Shown: positions 48,330 to 60,716 of the stretch, piece by piece
How the letters are laid out: each line of letters begins with the position of its first letter
How positions within the stretch are numbered: the stretch's first letter is position 1
Assembly: GCA_026260175.1 (NCBI GenBank)
Contig: JAKCWW010000499.1
Location: forward strand, 44,136-108,135
Length of the DNA stretch: 64,000 nucleotides
Direction of reading: 5' to 3'
DNA from: Reticulitermes lucifugus
Taxonomy: Eukaryota > Arthropoda > Insecta > Blattodea > Rhinotermitidae
Position numbers and translations under genes: made by a program
The notes under the pieces: model-generated
Told to the model about the DNA's origin: nothing
Database searches by the model: none
The model's input: only the letters and a program-made list of their open reading frames with translations

Positions 48330-51300
48330 AGTAGCAGTAGGCACATAATTCGGAGGCTAATACTACATGATGGAAAATATCTTTAATTCTGCTTAAACCC
48401 TGTCAGTAACCCTAGGCTCGAATTGCTACAACATTCCTTATAGTATAGTTCACCTGGATGCAATTTATTTTTGGATGTACAGTAAAGTAGAGTAAAATAT
48501 TTTCATGATGTAAGTGGTTTATTATCGGTATATCTTCCACCACGAAAGAATCCCACGACATAAACTGGAAGTTTTAGGTCATGCCAAACTTTTTTACGAT
48601 CGGAAACGCCCGTATTTTTACCACTGGAAAGTTCCGTTTTGGGGGGAGGGATATGCGCGAAGGAATAAACTTACGATACACGTTGACTTACATACATACG
48701 TTGACACTCAAGAGCAAATAAAAGAAGATTCGTAGCAAACTGCATCAATCGGCAAAACACTGCGTTTTTGCATTACAAGGGTTTCATTGAAGTGTGCGTA
48801 ATATAAATCAAATGGTTTGATTGTAGCAGTGGTTGATATCACTGATTACTAGGTGTTTCATAATAACGAACATTTCCTTTCCTTTTTCTTTCAGTCCGTA
48901 ATGAAGGGGCTCGTATGTAAGGGGTGTGATATTTGTACTTAGGGCTTTTACATATATTTTAAAAGTATTCTTCATCTGTAAGTTATTCGGTATTAGCAGT
49001 AATTTGGGAACCCACTTTACTACCCAGACCGCCCATTTAATTATATTAGGGGAACAATCGTTGCTGATTACATAAATCGTTCCAATAATTAAATGAGAAG
49101 GTTTCAAATGTTACGCAAGGTGATACATAAATGTACCAGTTACCTTTAAGCGGTTATCTTTGCATTTTATTGCTTTGCTTTATTTATTCTTTGTTTAATT
49201 TATTGCTTGGTTGATCTGTAATCTATTTTAATAAAGTTATGGCTTTATTATTCTCCATTCTTCATTCGTCAAGAAGACTTGTACAGTGATATTGTGCTAT
49301 AGCTCCTTGTTGTATTATTGTTGTAGACCTATTTGCCAGCATCTTCGAAACTCGTATACTTTGCGTCAGGTTTCTACCTGAGAGGTCTCCTTCAGTATGT
49401 CCTTTGTATATACTCGTATACGTCTTATTTTGACTTAATGTTTCGAGAAGCGACCTAGTCTCTCTGCAATATATTTGACTGTCATCCCCAGTGGATCCAT
49501 TAACATTTGACGGTTATTAAGAATTTGTATTTACTTCATGTTCGGTAGCAGCATATTATTCGTTAATATCTAGTAGTTGGAGTCAGATTTTAGGGACGAC
49601 TGCATCCGATAAAACTACACTTAATGCGTATTAGGGTATTGATGTATACAATACTGTCGTTTGAAAGAAAAATTTAAATTAAAATTAAAAATTAAACATT
49701 AAACATATTTATACTTGAGTGAAATCTGATATCTATTTTAATTTCAAATGCTTGGATTTTAATAAATGTCCCTTTTTGTGATTTTATTGAGTTTTTCTTG
49801 AAATAGTTATTTTCACAATATAGTTATTACAATATGTTGTGCTTGGTCTCCTGTTATTTATTATTATTATTATTTATTTCATGACTGTGTCGGCATCGCA
49901 GAGTGTAAAAATTTATAGCGTCATGTCATACGATAATTGTTTACTTATAAATTGGAAAAGATTGAGAAGGAAACGGTCGGGCCCAGTTATTTTGCTGTGC
50001 TGGGATTTGCGCACGAGGACTAAGGACAATGCAGAGAATACCAGAATAAGCAGTACTGCGTCCAACTTTGCATCATCTGAATACAAGTCAGGCGCTCTAG
50101 TCTTCCGCTGACTTGCTTGTCTGGTGCGTTTTGATCCTATCTTCCTGCTACGTCTGTGGTAGGCTGCCTTCCGTTTGTGTTAATGTGTGATGATAGTGTC
50201 CTGTATTAGGCAATAGACAGATGTACACAGCTTCAAAGACAAACTGTGGCCTATTTCTATTTAAAATCAAATTCTGAAATCGAATGTTGAAATGGGGAAG
50301 TTTACGTTTGCCGCACATTTTTCTGGGTACTGTACTTTATGATGACTGCGAACAGTTAAAAGCGTCTTGTAGACTCAGTGGGTGCTGATTTGATATATGG
50401 CCTTGCATGTTACTAGCACATCTCCGACTTCTTCCCAGAAGCTCTAATCTTCCTCTCTTAAGCCACCCCGCTGTGGCCTTTTCTTCACCGGATTTTCTAT
50501 CACTTTATTCATATTGCTATCTCCTTTCTTCTCTTAATGCAAGTCGTGCAGCAAAGAATAAAACAGCCTGGTAGCCTTAAGGCATTTCCGAAGTAAAGTT
50601 TGTATTTCATGTTTGTGTTTTAACCATTTTGTTGTGCACCAGAAACAATACCGTCGTCTGCAAATTTGATTCTGAAGGTGCTGAATCTTTTCAAGGAGCG
50701 TGAAAGAGTGATAAATGATAACTTCTAAAACACAAGTATTGTCTGGTAAAATTGTGTTTCAGCATCTCTTATCTTCGTGTTATTGGAACCGACGTAACTG
50801 AAGTATCCTGTTCCTGTAATTAGTCGTACCTGTAACAAATGTGTCCTTAGGATAACAATGTCATTAAATAAATTATATCGATTTTTATGTAGACAAAAAC
50901 ATACCTCTTTATCATAAACGTGCATGTGGTCGAAGTAGACGATTTACTTAATTCGCCCTTTGGTTACGTAGCTATAATGTTCCTTGTAACTGATTTTGCG
51001 GGTGGAAGAGCGGGACATTGATTTCTGAAAATGAAAGATCATCGCCGATCCTCACAAACTACGGGTGCTGGAATACAGGTTACATACTTTGTTCATGTAT
51101 GGGGTCATATAAAGTCCACAGAAGCTATATTTAAAGATTTTTCAGATAGTGCAATTCGCCATGAAATTAATCATTGTTTTCTTAAAATAGGAAAGTGAAT
51201 TTACCAGTCTTGCAAAGGCACGTATGATATAAGCCGTTTTTAAAAAAATCTGTTGTGCTTATTGCGAATATTATAGTAAACAGAAAGTCGAAAGGAGAGC

Positions 51301-51740
51301 CTATAAGAATACGTATTTAATAAAGTGAGCTGGTCCTAAATAATTTTGTAAATCGTAACAGAGTATTCCGACAGACAGATGTTGCTCACATCAAACATAT
51401 TTACATTGGAAGCAATAAACGTCCAGCAACAATGACTACTAACTGCCAAAGACTTGAAATTACAGTTTTGTTTATGGGTATGTGATTAATTCTTTGACGT
51501 ATGAAACAAGAGGATTTACGTTGATTATTCTGTCAGCATATAATCCATAAAATTATATCTGCACACAAACTCTCTAAATTAGTTTAATTTGTAACTGTTG
51601 GCAATACTAAACAAGTCACCAAAATTAAAAGAAGAAAATAATCCCCTGTGCCAAAAAATCTGTGGAGTTTCCAGAGGATTATAGCAGACGAAAAATATGA
51701 AAAGCGTAAAGTATGTTAACGATTAGACAATAATAATTAT
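48330..51740. other. Stretch without recognised genes
   Basis: AT-rich sequence. Frames up to 99 codons (for example 48808-49107 minus) have no recognisable similarity. There is a short (ATT)n run near 49860. Confidence 0.5.
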
Positions 51741-51779
51741 TATAAAATGGGAGTTATTAAAATATACAAGGTGTATCTA

Positions 51780-52122
51780 AAATGCTCGATAATTTTCAAG
51801 GTTGAGTTCCCACAACAAAAGGAAGGAAAAAGTTCGTATCAATATATGTCTGGAAACAGTTTTCCATTTACAGCCCAAAAAGATGTTGACCTCCATCCTT
51901 TCGATTTTTATTTGTGGGGATACTTAAAAACCCTTGTATATTCAGCTCCAACTGAAAATGAAGAGACACTTCACCAACGCATTTGTTATGCTTGTCAAGC
52001 CATGCGCAACTCNNNNNNNNNNNNNNNNNCCCCCCGGGGCCTTTGAAAGGATGCGACAATCCATGATCAGAAGTTTCCATGCGTGCACTGATTCAGGGGG
52101 ACATATTGAGAATTTGTTGTGA
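51780..52122 (+). pseudogene. Tc1/mariner (IS630-like) transposase, C-terminal pseudogene with gap
   Basis: One frame gives DLHPFDFYLWGYLKTLVYSA, PTENEETLHQRICYACQAMRN. After the N run another frame gives PGAFERMRQSMIRSFHACT, DSGGHIENLL, stop. This is the LDFYLWGHLK(S/T)xVYxxP to GxHxExLL end of the transposase also found near 32 and 35.5 kb, and the natural C-terminus is preserved. The part before DLHPFDF does not match the family, so the catalytic N-terminal region is deleted. The frame change across the N run is either a real indel or a wrong gap length. Confidence 0.8.
52013..52029. other. Assembly gap, 17 N
   Basis: The run of N lies between the CQAMRN and PGAFERM words of the transposase remnant and is followed by a C-rich ccccccggggcc edge. 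Confidence 0.98.
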
Positions 52123-53204
52123 ATTGTGTCTTTATAAACAATAAGAAACCAAGAAATTAACAGTTATTAAATTGTAAGTGTATTATGTCAGTTGTAAGTA
52201 AAATGTTACATAGTTAAGGTATTTATTGTTGAATGCAATTTTTCAGTCAAACTCAAAAACTACTCATTTCCGGATTATGTTGACGTGAACTCCTTTTTTT
52301 AAGTTTGTCCAAGCATTTCAGATACACTCTTGGGACGAGATGACGAATTGAAGTGAGGAATCGCAAAAAGTAAGGTATATAGTGTTTGCTTAATATTTTT
52401 AGTACTCGTAGTCACACATACATTGTTGTTTAGTGATTCGCAGGGGCCTGTACGAGCGAAACTAAAAGAGAAGTGGTTGAGATTATAGCAAGGAACTTGT
52501 TTTGAAAAAAACAATTCATATAAGTTACGTAAAGCAAACGATATTTCATTCGGATGGTACTGAATTTCAGCATTCACATTCCTAATGAAAACATCTCGTT
52601 TTACAGAATGCAACGTACATCAAACGGGGAATATCAGATACAGGCGGACAAAGAGTTATATTGCGAGGAATTCACACAATTGCGTGATTGTGATTAGCAG
52701 TGACAGTAGCAGTACATTAAGCCAGATAGACGTAGCATTGGTGACTTAATAGTGCCATTACTGCAGGTGTGTTAATTACAAATACATCCGAAGCTCCCCT
52801 GTTGTCAACTGTTACTATAATTATCTGCTGTGTGCAGCTTCCAGCTTAACATCCTATAATATACGGAGAGGTAAGCAGGTGTTTGTTGTTGTCTTGTATT
52901 GTCTTATCAACACATATAAAGCATTACATTTTCATGCAAGGCGTTTGTATAAAAGAAGAACCAGAAAGTTATGAAGTATTTCGGATAAAAGAAATAGAGC
53001 ATCAACGTACATCATATGGAATATGAACTGTAAGATATTATGCTTTTTGTGAAAAACAAGCGAGACATTTGTTTCTACGTACAGCTAAAAGAGGATTAGA
53101 AGTAATTAGCCAAATGATTAATAAATTATGATAATCTTCCAACCGGACTGCCTGTAGCGTATTTATTAAGTTGTGTTGGATGAAAAAATATATTCACATA
53201 ATGA

Positions 53205-53341
53205 AAGTTTACATGGGAGCACCCGGAGAAACGTTTTACCCACTGCACTTATTTCCACCTCAAATCCCGTGGGGTAAACCACGATTTTTGCTGTGAGAAG
53301 TTCACAACTAAACGCCTGAGTTATGGTACGGCACGGCTTTA
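53205..53341 (-). mobile_element. SINE family A, strongly diverged copy
   Basis: On the minus strand gccgtgccgtaccataactc then aggcgtttagttgtgaac parallels the family A head. The following body retains cccacgggatttgaggtgg, gtaaaacgtttctccggg and gtgctccc. The B-box is no longer recognisable. Confidence 0.55.
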
Positions 53342-54644
53342 TGTAAGTTAAGGGTAGGTTGTTCATGTGTTCCGTGCCTAATTCCTATGTTTCACTTTGT
53401 CATATCTGGGTAACGAGTGGGTTTACGGGAAAGTCACTTCGTAAATCGAAAAACATTTGTACGAATTCAGACACATGAAAAAATACAATATTGCCAGAAT
53501 AATAAGCTATTGTCTACCGGGACGTGATATAATCTGGTATAAATTTACTTACTTTTTTAGACCTTGTTGCTTTTATCTTCAGGCTTCATGCGCTGATGTT
53601 TGAGAGATCAATTTCCTCTAAATTTTGGTAAAAGTCTACTAGACTGCATGGCGTCACGTCCGAGAAGACAGCAAGCAGTCTTCCTAACCACAGCAATAAG
53701 AAGTTCAAATTTCACGAAGATAGAACCACATTACTGTTAGCTTATAATTGATCAGCATTTTCAAATTCTTGCTTGAACTTGGAATAACTTCACAAACTAA
53801 GACATGTTTTAAGAATTAATTAATAAAATGTATGATTTGACAGACAATAACGGCTAAATGCGTACATAAAATGAAGGTGGTGCAAGATAATCCTAAGACG
53901 CAAAGTATTTAATGAAATGAAATTAAACATGTTTGTTAGATAATAAAGGTGTCGTCACAGAAATGTGTTAGGGTCTTGAAGTGTTTACGGCGCATTGTTA
54001 GTTGCAGATGTAGTTTATAAAGCTTCGATTATTTGACTGAGTTTTGTTTAATTGAAGGTAATGCCCCAATATTTGCCCAGAGAAATGTGAAATCGCACGA
54101 AAAAAAAATTACATAGCCGGTGTCCAGGCCAGTATGCAAAACAGGTACTTGGATAATAATCGTGCTTGATAATCGGTACAACTTAACACCCGAATGCTTC
54201 GGAGTACTGGCGAGGATAGAAGGCAGAAATGTTTATTTTTCCCTTGAATTGGCTTAGTGTAGTATTTCATACGAATACATTAGCAACGGCCCAGTCATGT
54301 GACCATTCACCCTCTAATCCATGGAGTCTACAGATAACCCTTCTGTTTATCCTGCCTTGTATATTATGGCCTTAGAAGGATAAAATGACGTAAGAATGTC
54401 ACTGAATTAGAGGCGGCTTTATTGATGTTACCGGTGAAGTACGACGTTACCGTTCCGACGGAAGCATAGTTACGTTTCTAAATACTGACTGCTTCATAAC
54501 GACATCTGATAACTGGCGTTAATATCATCAACTAATCAGTCACGCAATAATTATGTAAAGTGGATTCTTCTTCTACCAACTGCATATTCATTACAATTTC
54601 ACTGTAATTCCCAATAAAATGTAAGATTGGTGTTTTCTAAAAGC

Positions 54645-54755
54645 GTTGATTATAAAGTTATTGTATTCTGGGATGTGACGTCGTGTAGGTTGGTACCTAG
54701 GCAATTTATATGGCCTCAGATTACAGAAAACAGTAACCTTTACCTTAAAAATGTT
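54645..54755 (+). mobile_element. Possible LINE-associated fragment (FWDVT word)
   Basis: One frame reads VIVFWDVTSCRLVPRQF then IWPQITENSNLYL. The F-W-D/V-V-T/A-P/S-C-x-L-V pattern recurs near the 3' ends of several arthropod non-LTR elements. Only about 100 bases are recognisable, so the assignment is tentative. Confidence 0.35.
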
Positions 54756-54959
54756 TTTGTAGCAAAAATAGATGTTTTATGGAATTTGAATCTTCGTAAC
54801 ATTATTAATAATGGTATTACGTTCGGTTCAGTTCAAACTTAGAATTTTTCAGCATTTACGTCTACGGACTGAGAAGCTTATATTGCTTAGAATTAGTTTA
54901 CGGAGAAAACGACGTTGTGACGCTTCATTAATCCAACATAAATACTGTTGAATTTTAAA

Positions 54960-55140
54960 ATACCTTTTGTTAACTAACTCCATGGAACAGTCCTTCTTGA
55001 GAAGCTAGCCGGTCGTCAGCTAGTCAAGACATTCCCCGCGTTTTATGGAACCCGAAGATTCATTACCGCATTCACAACAGCTCGCCAGATGTCCCTATCC
55101 TGAGCCATATCAATCCAGTCCATGCCCCCCCCATCCCACT
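54960..55140 (-). mobile_element. LINE 3'-end fragment
   Basis: On the minus strand a frame gives [24 protein letters not shown], stop, NAGNVLTS, stop, [13 protein letters not shown]. This is the clean version of the C-terminal tail of the element at 42.8-43.3 kb. The end of the open frame at MNLRVP and the short 3' noncoding tail are shared with copies near 11.9, 34.8, 60.0 and 63.2 kb. Confidence 0.7.
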
Positions 55141-55438
55141 TCTTGAAGATCCATTTTTAAAAATACCTTTTGTTATGTACAGAAAGTATTTATGTGTCTA
55201 TGTTTTCATCTCGTGTCAGATTATAAGGACTGTAAATGAAGACACCAATTCTGCCGGCAGCACACATTTGTATGTGTCATGAAAGACACACACAAACTCT
55301 TACTGTGTAATTTTAAGCTCAAGTTTGTATGTATCGTGGAAATCTAGAATACGGATAGGAGTATGGCTACTGTGGACTTGAAAATGAAAATAAACTGAAC
55401 CTCAGACCCGTCGCCTTACCCAACGCAAGGTGTAGTTT

Positions 55439-55450
55439 GGGGGGGGGGGG
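55439..55450. repeat. Poly-G tract (G12)
   Basis: Twelve consecutive G residues. Confidence 0.95.
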
Positions 55451-55459
55451 AGCAATCAT

Positions 55460-57750
55460 ACCGCGACCCTTGCCAGTCCTCAGAGCGTACAAAGTTGATT
55501 ATGTTATAACCTTTCTACATTTTGAACTTTATCCACGCTTCTTTGCTCTTGTGAAGTGGAGTTTGTGGTATACAGCTTTTTAAAATTGAAGGTTATGTAT
55601 ATTTGCGAAGAGAGTAATTTAATCACTTCAGAGGGGTTTCTTATAAATATTTTATCTACTGCGATATGGAACTCCACACTTATTTTTGCAGTGAAAATTT
55701 CATATCCATTTCATTATGCTGGAGGTATAGACAAGAGTGTGCCTGACATCTTTCAGTGATTTGTTTTAATACATGTTGTAATGAAACCCGGTATTTGAAA
55801 ATCTTGTGAAGTAGGCACGAAAGAAATATAATACAGAAAATCTCAATTTAACCATAATACATCGGACATTATGAAATACGAGCACCAACCTTGTAGACCG
55901 CTCCAAAACACAGTAATGTCTGTGACTTTGTTTCTGAGCGGTTTAGGTGAATGTTGAAACCGGTATTTAGGGAAACGGTTCCAGTAAAAGCGACAAGCAT
56001 ACCTTACTTCGGCGTAGATTTCAAGTCCTGCCTGTCTGTTAGTATGATAGCCATGTTTTGTTTATTATTGTGAAGAACATAGTACCTACGTGCATATTCT
56101 GTATGTGTTTAATGCAGCGGATATAACCTCGTAGTTTTCGCATCGTAGCGATATTTGTAATTTGTGACTTAACAAACACAGTTTTATATGTAATGCATTA
56201 TATAAGCATGTTTACCTCCGTAATAACTTCCACATAAATTAGTCAGTTGTTTTATTTGATCTCTAGCCAACAACCTGAAATCCAAACAAATTTGCATGTG
56301 GCCGCCATATTGTTACTTGGCATTCTAAAAAACGTTTACGTTAACAGACATTTCTTATTCTTTTTCAGGATATATTGTACATCATTTGTATACGCTAAAG
56401 TAGGTGACCGAATATATCTCTACGTTCTCATAATTTCGCGTATCCGCTCTGAATAAACAGCTATTATTGCCTTATGCAGCACTGAAATATTCGTCTTTAA
56501 TGGAGAAAGATACTGATGTCTGTGAGGAAGGAACTGAATTTTAAACAAGTTTTAATACTGGAATACCCTAAATACAAGGAATGTACAGAACCTCGAACTA
56601 CTGTGCTGCGTTATGCAATGGAACTTTCATTTGACATACACCTTTAAATATAATGTGCCGATCCCTCAAGATACGCAAACGGTAAAGTATTTTGTAGAAG
56701 AGCGCAAAGATTTTTGCAATACTATATTGCTCGTCTTATGTACGGAATTGTTTGAGATCGAAAACCCTCGATTAACGCAGCCAGAAGTATTGCTTTACTG
56801 CGGGCTAATGGTGATTGCACTAGAACGACCTACTACACGCAGTGCACACAAGCCTCTTACTAAAAAATACATTTTTTTTCAAATACTACCATATAAAAGG
56901 ATAGGCCGACACATTGTAAAAAATGCTGTAATGTATAGGAGGAGCTGTAACACTTCGTAATAAGGACTGTCACCGCACATCAACAGTAGAGTTCAGAGAA
57001 TCCTTTCGTGAACATTTAGGAGGATGGGGTAGTTAGTTTCCTGGAACACTGACAGCCTGTCTGTATGTCATCGCTATTGTGCGTACATAAAAGTAAAGTT
57101 TAATTACTTAGTGTGTTTTGGAAACAAAGGGTTCTTGTTGTGTGTAGATAAACAGTTGCTAATGGGAAGACAGGGGCGTAGTAAAGTTGTTAAGTTACGG
57201 CATTTGAGAACATACTGTTACGTTACTTGGTATTAAAATAATTTTCGTTGTTATTCTCATCTCAGTAGCTACGTTTAGTCATCGTGCTGTGCCTAAAATT
57301 GAATTAAATCTGTAGGTTGTGATACCATGATTGGCATACTTATAAGTGCTCGTATTAACATCTGAAACTTTTCTCATACAGTAATTTATTGTGAACTTGA
57401 ATACAGTGTTGTCTGATAGATGTTCATTAAATATGCATAGTCAATTTATTGCAGTTCTCAGAATTCAAAAACTTTACGGAATTTTGGAAAAGACTCTTTA
57501 TTTTCGTAACAGTATATAACTTTCCATTTATCTGAAGAGAGTGCATTTGCTTCGAAACTTGTGGAGGAATACGTTTTACACATCTAGAAATGTTTAAAAC
57601 CGTAAATGTACGAGTAAATGCTGACTCTTGTGCAGGCCAGTGGGATTGTAGTGGCAGGAAGCGTCCTGAATATCTGCCGCTGGTCAGGTTTAATATGTTA
57701 CTTAATCTGTACAGATGTATACACCAGCAGGTGTGAATAGACTTCATTTT
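55460..57750. other. Stretch without recognised genes
   Basis: A 115-codon plus-strand frame (56613-56960) and a 106-codon minus-strand frame (57427-57747) are the longest here. Neither has a recognisable domain or exon context. The rest is AT-rich intron-like sequence. Confidence 0.5.
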
Positions 57751-57755
57751 TTTTT

Positions 57756-57956
57756 GTGATGAAGGGCCCCGCAGCAGATGCTACGGACGCACCGCAGCCT
57801 TGAGGCTTATTGTGCAACCCTGTGATTATTAGTTTTTTTTTCGTTTTTCCGTGTAACGGAGCACTGGTGGACTGAAATTGATAGGGGAAAACCGATGTAC
57901 TCGGGAAAAAACCTGTCCCAGTGCCACTTTGTCCACCACAAATCCCACATGAACTG
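57756..57956 (-). mobile_element. SINE family A, 5'-truncated copy
   Basis: On the minus strand it starts within the body (catgtgggatttgtggtgg), continues with aagtggcactgggacagg, tttcccgagtacatcgg and ccagtgctccgttacac, and ends gctgcggggcccttcatc. The tRNA-like head is missing. The tract aaaaaaaa beyond the tail in minus orientation is consistent with retroposition. Confidence 0.85.
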
Positions 57957-58449
57957 GAATAGACTTCTTAAGAGGAACCCGGATTTCTTGAATTGTGTGA
58001 AGAGCTTTTATATGAAAATAAAACACGTTACTGAGAGGCCTGTCCAACTGACGCAATATCTAGCTGTTTTTTAGCTATCGTTACGTGCGTGTGCTTATTT
58101 TATTCGTAAAATATGTATAAGATTTCGATAACATTTGGTGGTGTTATCAAACTGAAATTGTTTGGACGAGTTTAATTTTGGCATATATATATGTATAAAA
58201 TGTATATGTATACAGGAAACTAATTTCGGGAGATATATATTTCATAAAAATGTTTAGTAAAATAATTGATATCATACGTACATACACACGCATCATTTCA
58301 TGTACGCATAACAAATATCTTTGTAACATAGAAATACAAGGAAAATTAACTTATCTGGAATAATCTTTGTAATATTTATTTTATTAGTTGTATGGGGAAA
58401 AGAATTTGGTAAGATCAGGTCACCCCGCAACATGCAAATGTATGCACAG

Positions 58450-58615
58450 ATAAGGAGCTAGAGGTATAGCTCTACCAATTCTAGAATTCGGCGCTGGAAT
58501 GGGGTGGGTGGTCAGGGTCACGCCCCGGCCGCTTTACCCCGGAAAAAACAACAGGTGCCGATTGTGCAGGAGGCTGTACGGGCCTCGGGGTCGGTTTGGA
58601 CGGGAAGAAAACCTG
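58450..58615 (-). mobile_element. SINE family C, 3' part
   Basis: On the minus strand it shows cgaggcccgtacagcctcc, gcacctgttgttttttccgg, ggtaaagcggccggggcgtg, attccagcgccgaattctag and agctatacctctagctcc. The block order follows the copies at 19.6 and 24.0 kb. The head with A- and B-boxes is lost. Confidence 0.7.
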
Positions 58616-59567
58616 AGTACGTGATCAATCAACCCCACGGAGACCACTCTGTAAAGTCAGTGTAACATTAACCCCTGATCCAGCTTGTAACTGCCCTGAT
58701 GCCAGCCAGTGTTTGATATGACATGAATGTTCCGTCTATTTTGTTAAATTATTATTAAAATTAACTTAAAACTGGAAATAAAGATCCAGATTTTGGGGGT
58801 AGGCCTCCTGGTGTAGACTGTACCTTTGAATAGCAAGGCACGCTTAGATGGATTACAAATACAATACTGATGCGTAACTGATACTGTGCTTCCTATGACA
58901 TATCTTGAAACAGGTCAGGTTGGCTGTAGTATTAGGTCTAGCATTGTAAAGAATTCTATTATGTAATAGGAAACGTACTGGGGTTGGGGAATTATATAAT
59001 TCGATTTCAGTGTTTACATTGACGGGAAATAGTGCATACAGACAGATGCTATCGGAGGGAATCATACGGAAAGCGGTTTTAGAATCCCTAAAGCCAAGCA
59101 AAGAGTGTTCGATATTTAATGCGTATCATATTGTGGTCAGACTGTTTGTATGGCTGGATATTTGAGAGAGCCAACAAATAAAGCCCCAGGAAAACAAAAC
59201 ACAAAAACTAGTTGTTGGTAAAATTCAGCAAAGTATGCAGTTTGTGCTCAGTAGATGTGCAGCTGTACTTCATCGCATATAATATGCTGTTCGTTAGGAT
59301 ACGGTTTTGTAGTGATGTAGCCCTCACAGAGTGCGGATCATGTCAGCACACAATAGCCATATGGCGGCCTGATTAAGGTAATTTATTTAGGTAACGCACG
59401 CAGGGACACACACACAGGTTATTTAGTTGGTTGAAAACAAACACCACAGTATTGTTAAAGTTTCAGGATTTATATCGATGTAAAATCTGTGCTTTAATTT
59501 AAATGACAAACATGAGATTTATTTGGTTATACTGAGTTGAAAATTTGAAGACCAACTCTCGTAAATG

Positions 59568-59832
59568 GCCGTGCCATGGTTAGGGCGGTTAGTCGCCGGC
59601 CTCCCACCGCAGAGGCCCGGGTTCGATCCCGGGTCAGTCCATGTGGGATTTGTGGTGGACAGAGTGGCACTGGGACAGGTTTTTCCCTTGTCACTTTCAT
59701 TCCACCGGTGCTCCATTACTTGGAAAAATGAAGAAAAGAACTGATCATATTTCTCTCGTCTTCATCACAGGGTTGCACAATAAGCCTTAAGGCTGCGGTG
59801 TGTCCGTAGCTTCTGCTGCGGGGCCTCTTTTA
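59568..59832 (+). mobile_element. SINE family A, near full-length copy
   Basis: The head ggccgtgccatggttagggc and ggttagtcgccggcctcc is followed by an intact B-box (gggttcgatcccgg), then gtccatgtgggatttgtgg, gtggcactgggacaggttt and cattccaccggtgctcc. The tail is ggttgcacaataagcct, and the copy ends at gctgcggggcctctttta, followed by an (AT)n tail. A segment of about 20 bases (the cgagtacttcgg block) is deleted relative to other copies. Confidence 0.9.
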
Positions 59833-59968
59833 TTTATATATATAAATCGTAAATACAGTTAGCTAATGTTAGTATTTATGTATACTTATACATTAGATCT
59901 CTTGGAAAGCCTAGGCTTACATAGGAGGATATGTTTCAATGAATCTGAAGGAAAGAGGCGGATTTTCA

Positions 59969-60085
59969 TACTTGGTTTATCTGGCTAAAGATAGGGACAA
60001 GAGTGGGTCTCGTGTGGACAGGCAGGAAACCTTCAGGTTCCGTAAAATGAGGGGGATTTCTTGACTAGTTGAGGAAACACTAATC
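59969..60085 (+). mobile_element. LINE 3'-end fragment
   Basis: One frame reads LVYLAKDRDKSGSRVDRQE, TFRFRKMRGIS, stop, LVEETL. It aligns by order with WIxLAQDRDRWRxxVNxxMNLRVP, stop, NAGNFLTSxET of the copies at 43.2 and 55.0 kb. Heavily mutated. Confidence 0.5.
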
Positions 60086-60325
60086 TGTCAAGGAGTCTGT
60101 TCTCTGGAAATAGGTACTTCTGTCACCAATGGCTGCTTGTATGTCAGAAACATCTACGCAGTTTATCCTAGAATTTGTGTTTATGCCTCTCCTCACACTT
60201 ATGCTTTTGGAACCGATCATCCCAGCACGAAGAAATAATTTATTCAGCCAGTTATAGGAGTTTAAATATGTTGGTGTATATAAAAGAAGTTTGTAAGCAA
60301 CACAATGCACTTAATAAGAATAGAA

Positions 60326-60376
60326 AACTTTCCTACATGTTTCGGCTGTTGCCTTGAGCCATCTTCAGGGAGCCTC
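60326..60376 (-). ncRNA. Hammerhead-ribozyme-like motif
   Basis: On the minus strand it reads TCC, CTGAAGA, T, GGCT CAAGGCAAC AGCC (stem II of four pairs with a long loop), GAA, AC-AT-GT, A, GGA. Stem I has three pairs next to the core (TCC with GGA). It shares GCCGAAACATGTAG with the 9.3 kb copies. As in the other copies one T separates the first core box from stem II. Confidence 0.42.
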
Positions 60377-60716
60377 AATATATGTAGTAATGTTCGTTAT
60401 TCTTAATACGTGCAATTTTTGGTTATAATCTTGTTTTATGTTTATTAATTGCACGGAAGATGTACAATATTAACAGTGTTGGTGTATCTCTAAAAAAGTG
60501 TATTTATTCCCATGAATTAATGTGTTTCTGAATCGGTAAGTAAACAGTATGTCAGACGTGCAAAATGAAGATTTTAACCGAGAAACCATTAAGAGCTGCG
60601 GTATGAACATAATGCTGATCTAAAGACAATTTGCTTCATGTATTTTACTAAGCTTTTTTCATATATAAGGAATACTTCCACGGAACAGTGTTATTCTTGA
60701 CAAGCCAAAGGTTGTG

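Noticed and set aside
56613-56960. 115-codon plus-strand frame.
   Set aside because: No recognisable motif, no exon boundaries and ordinary intronic context.
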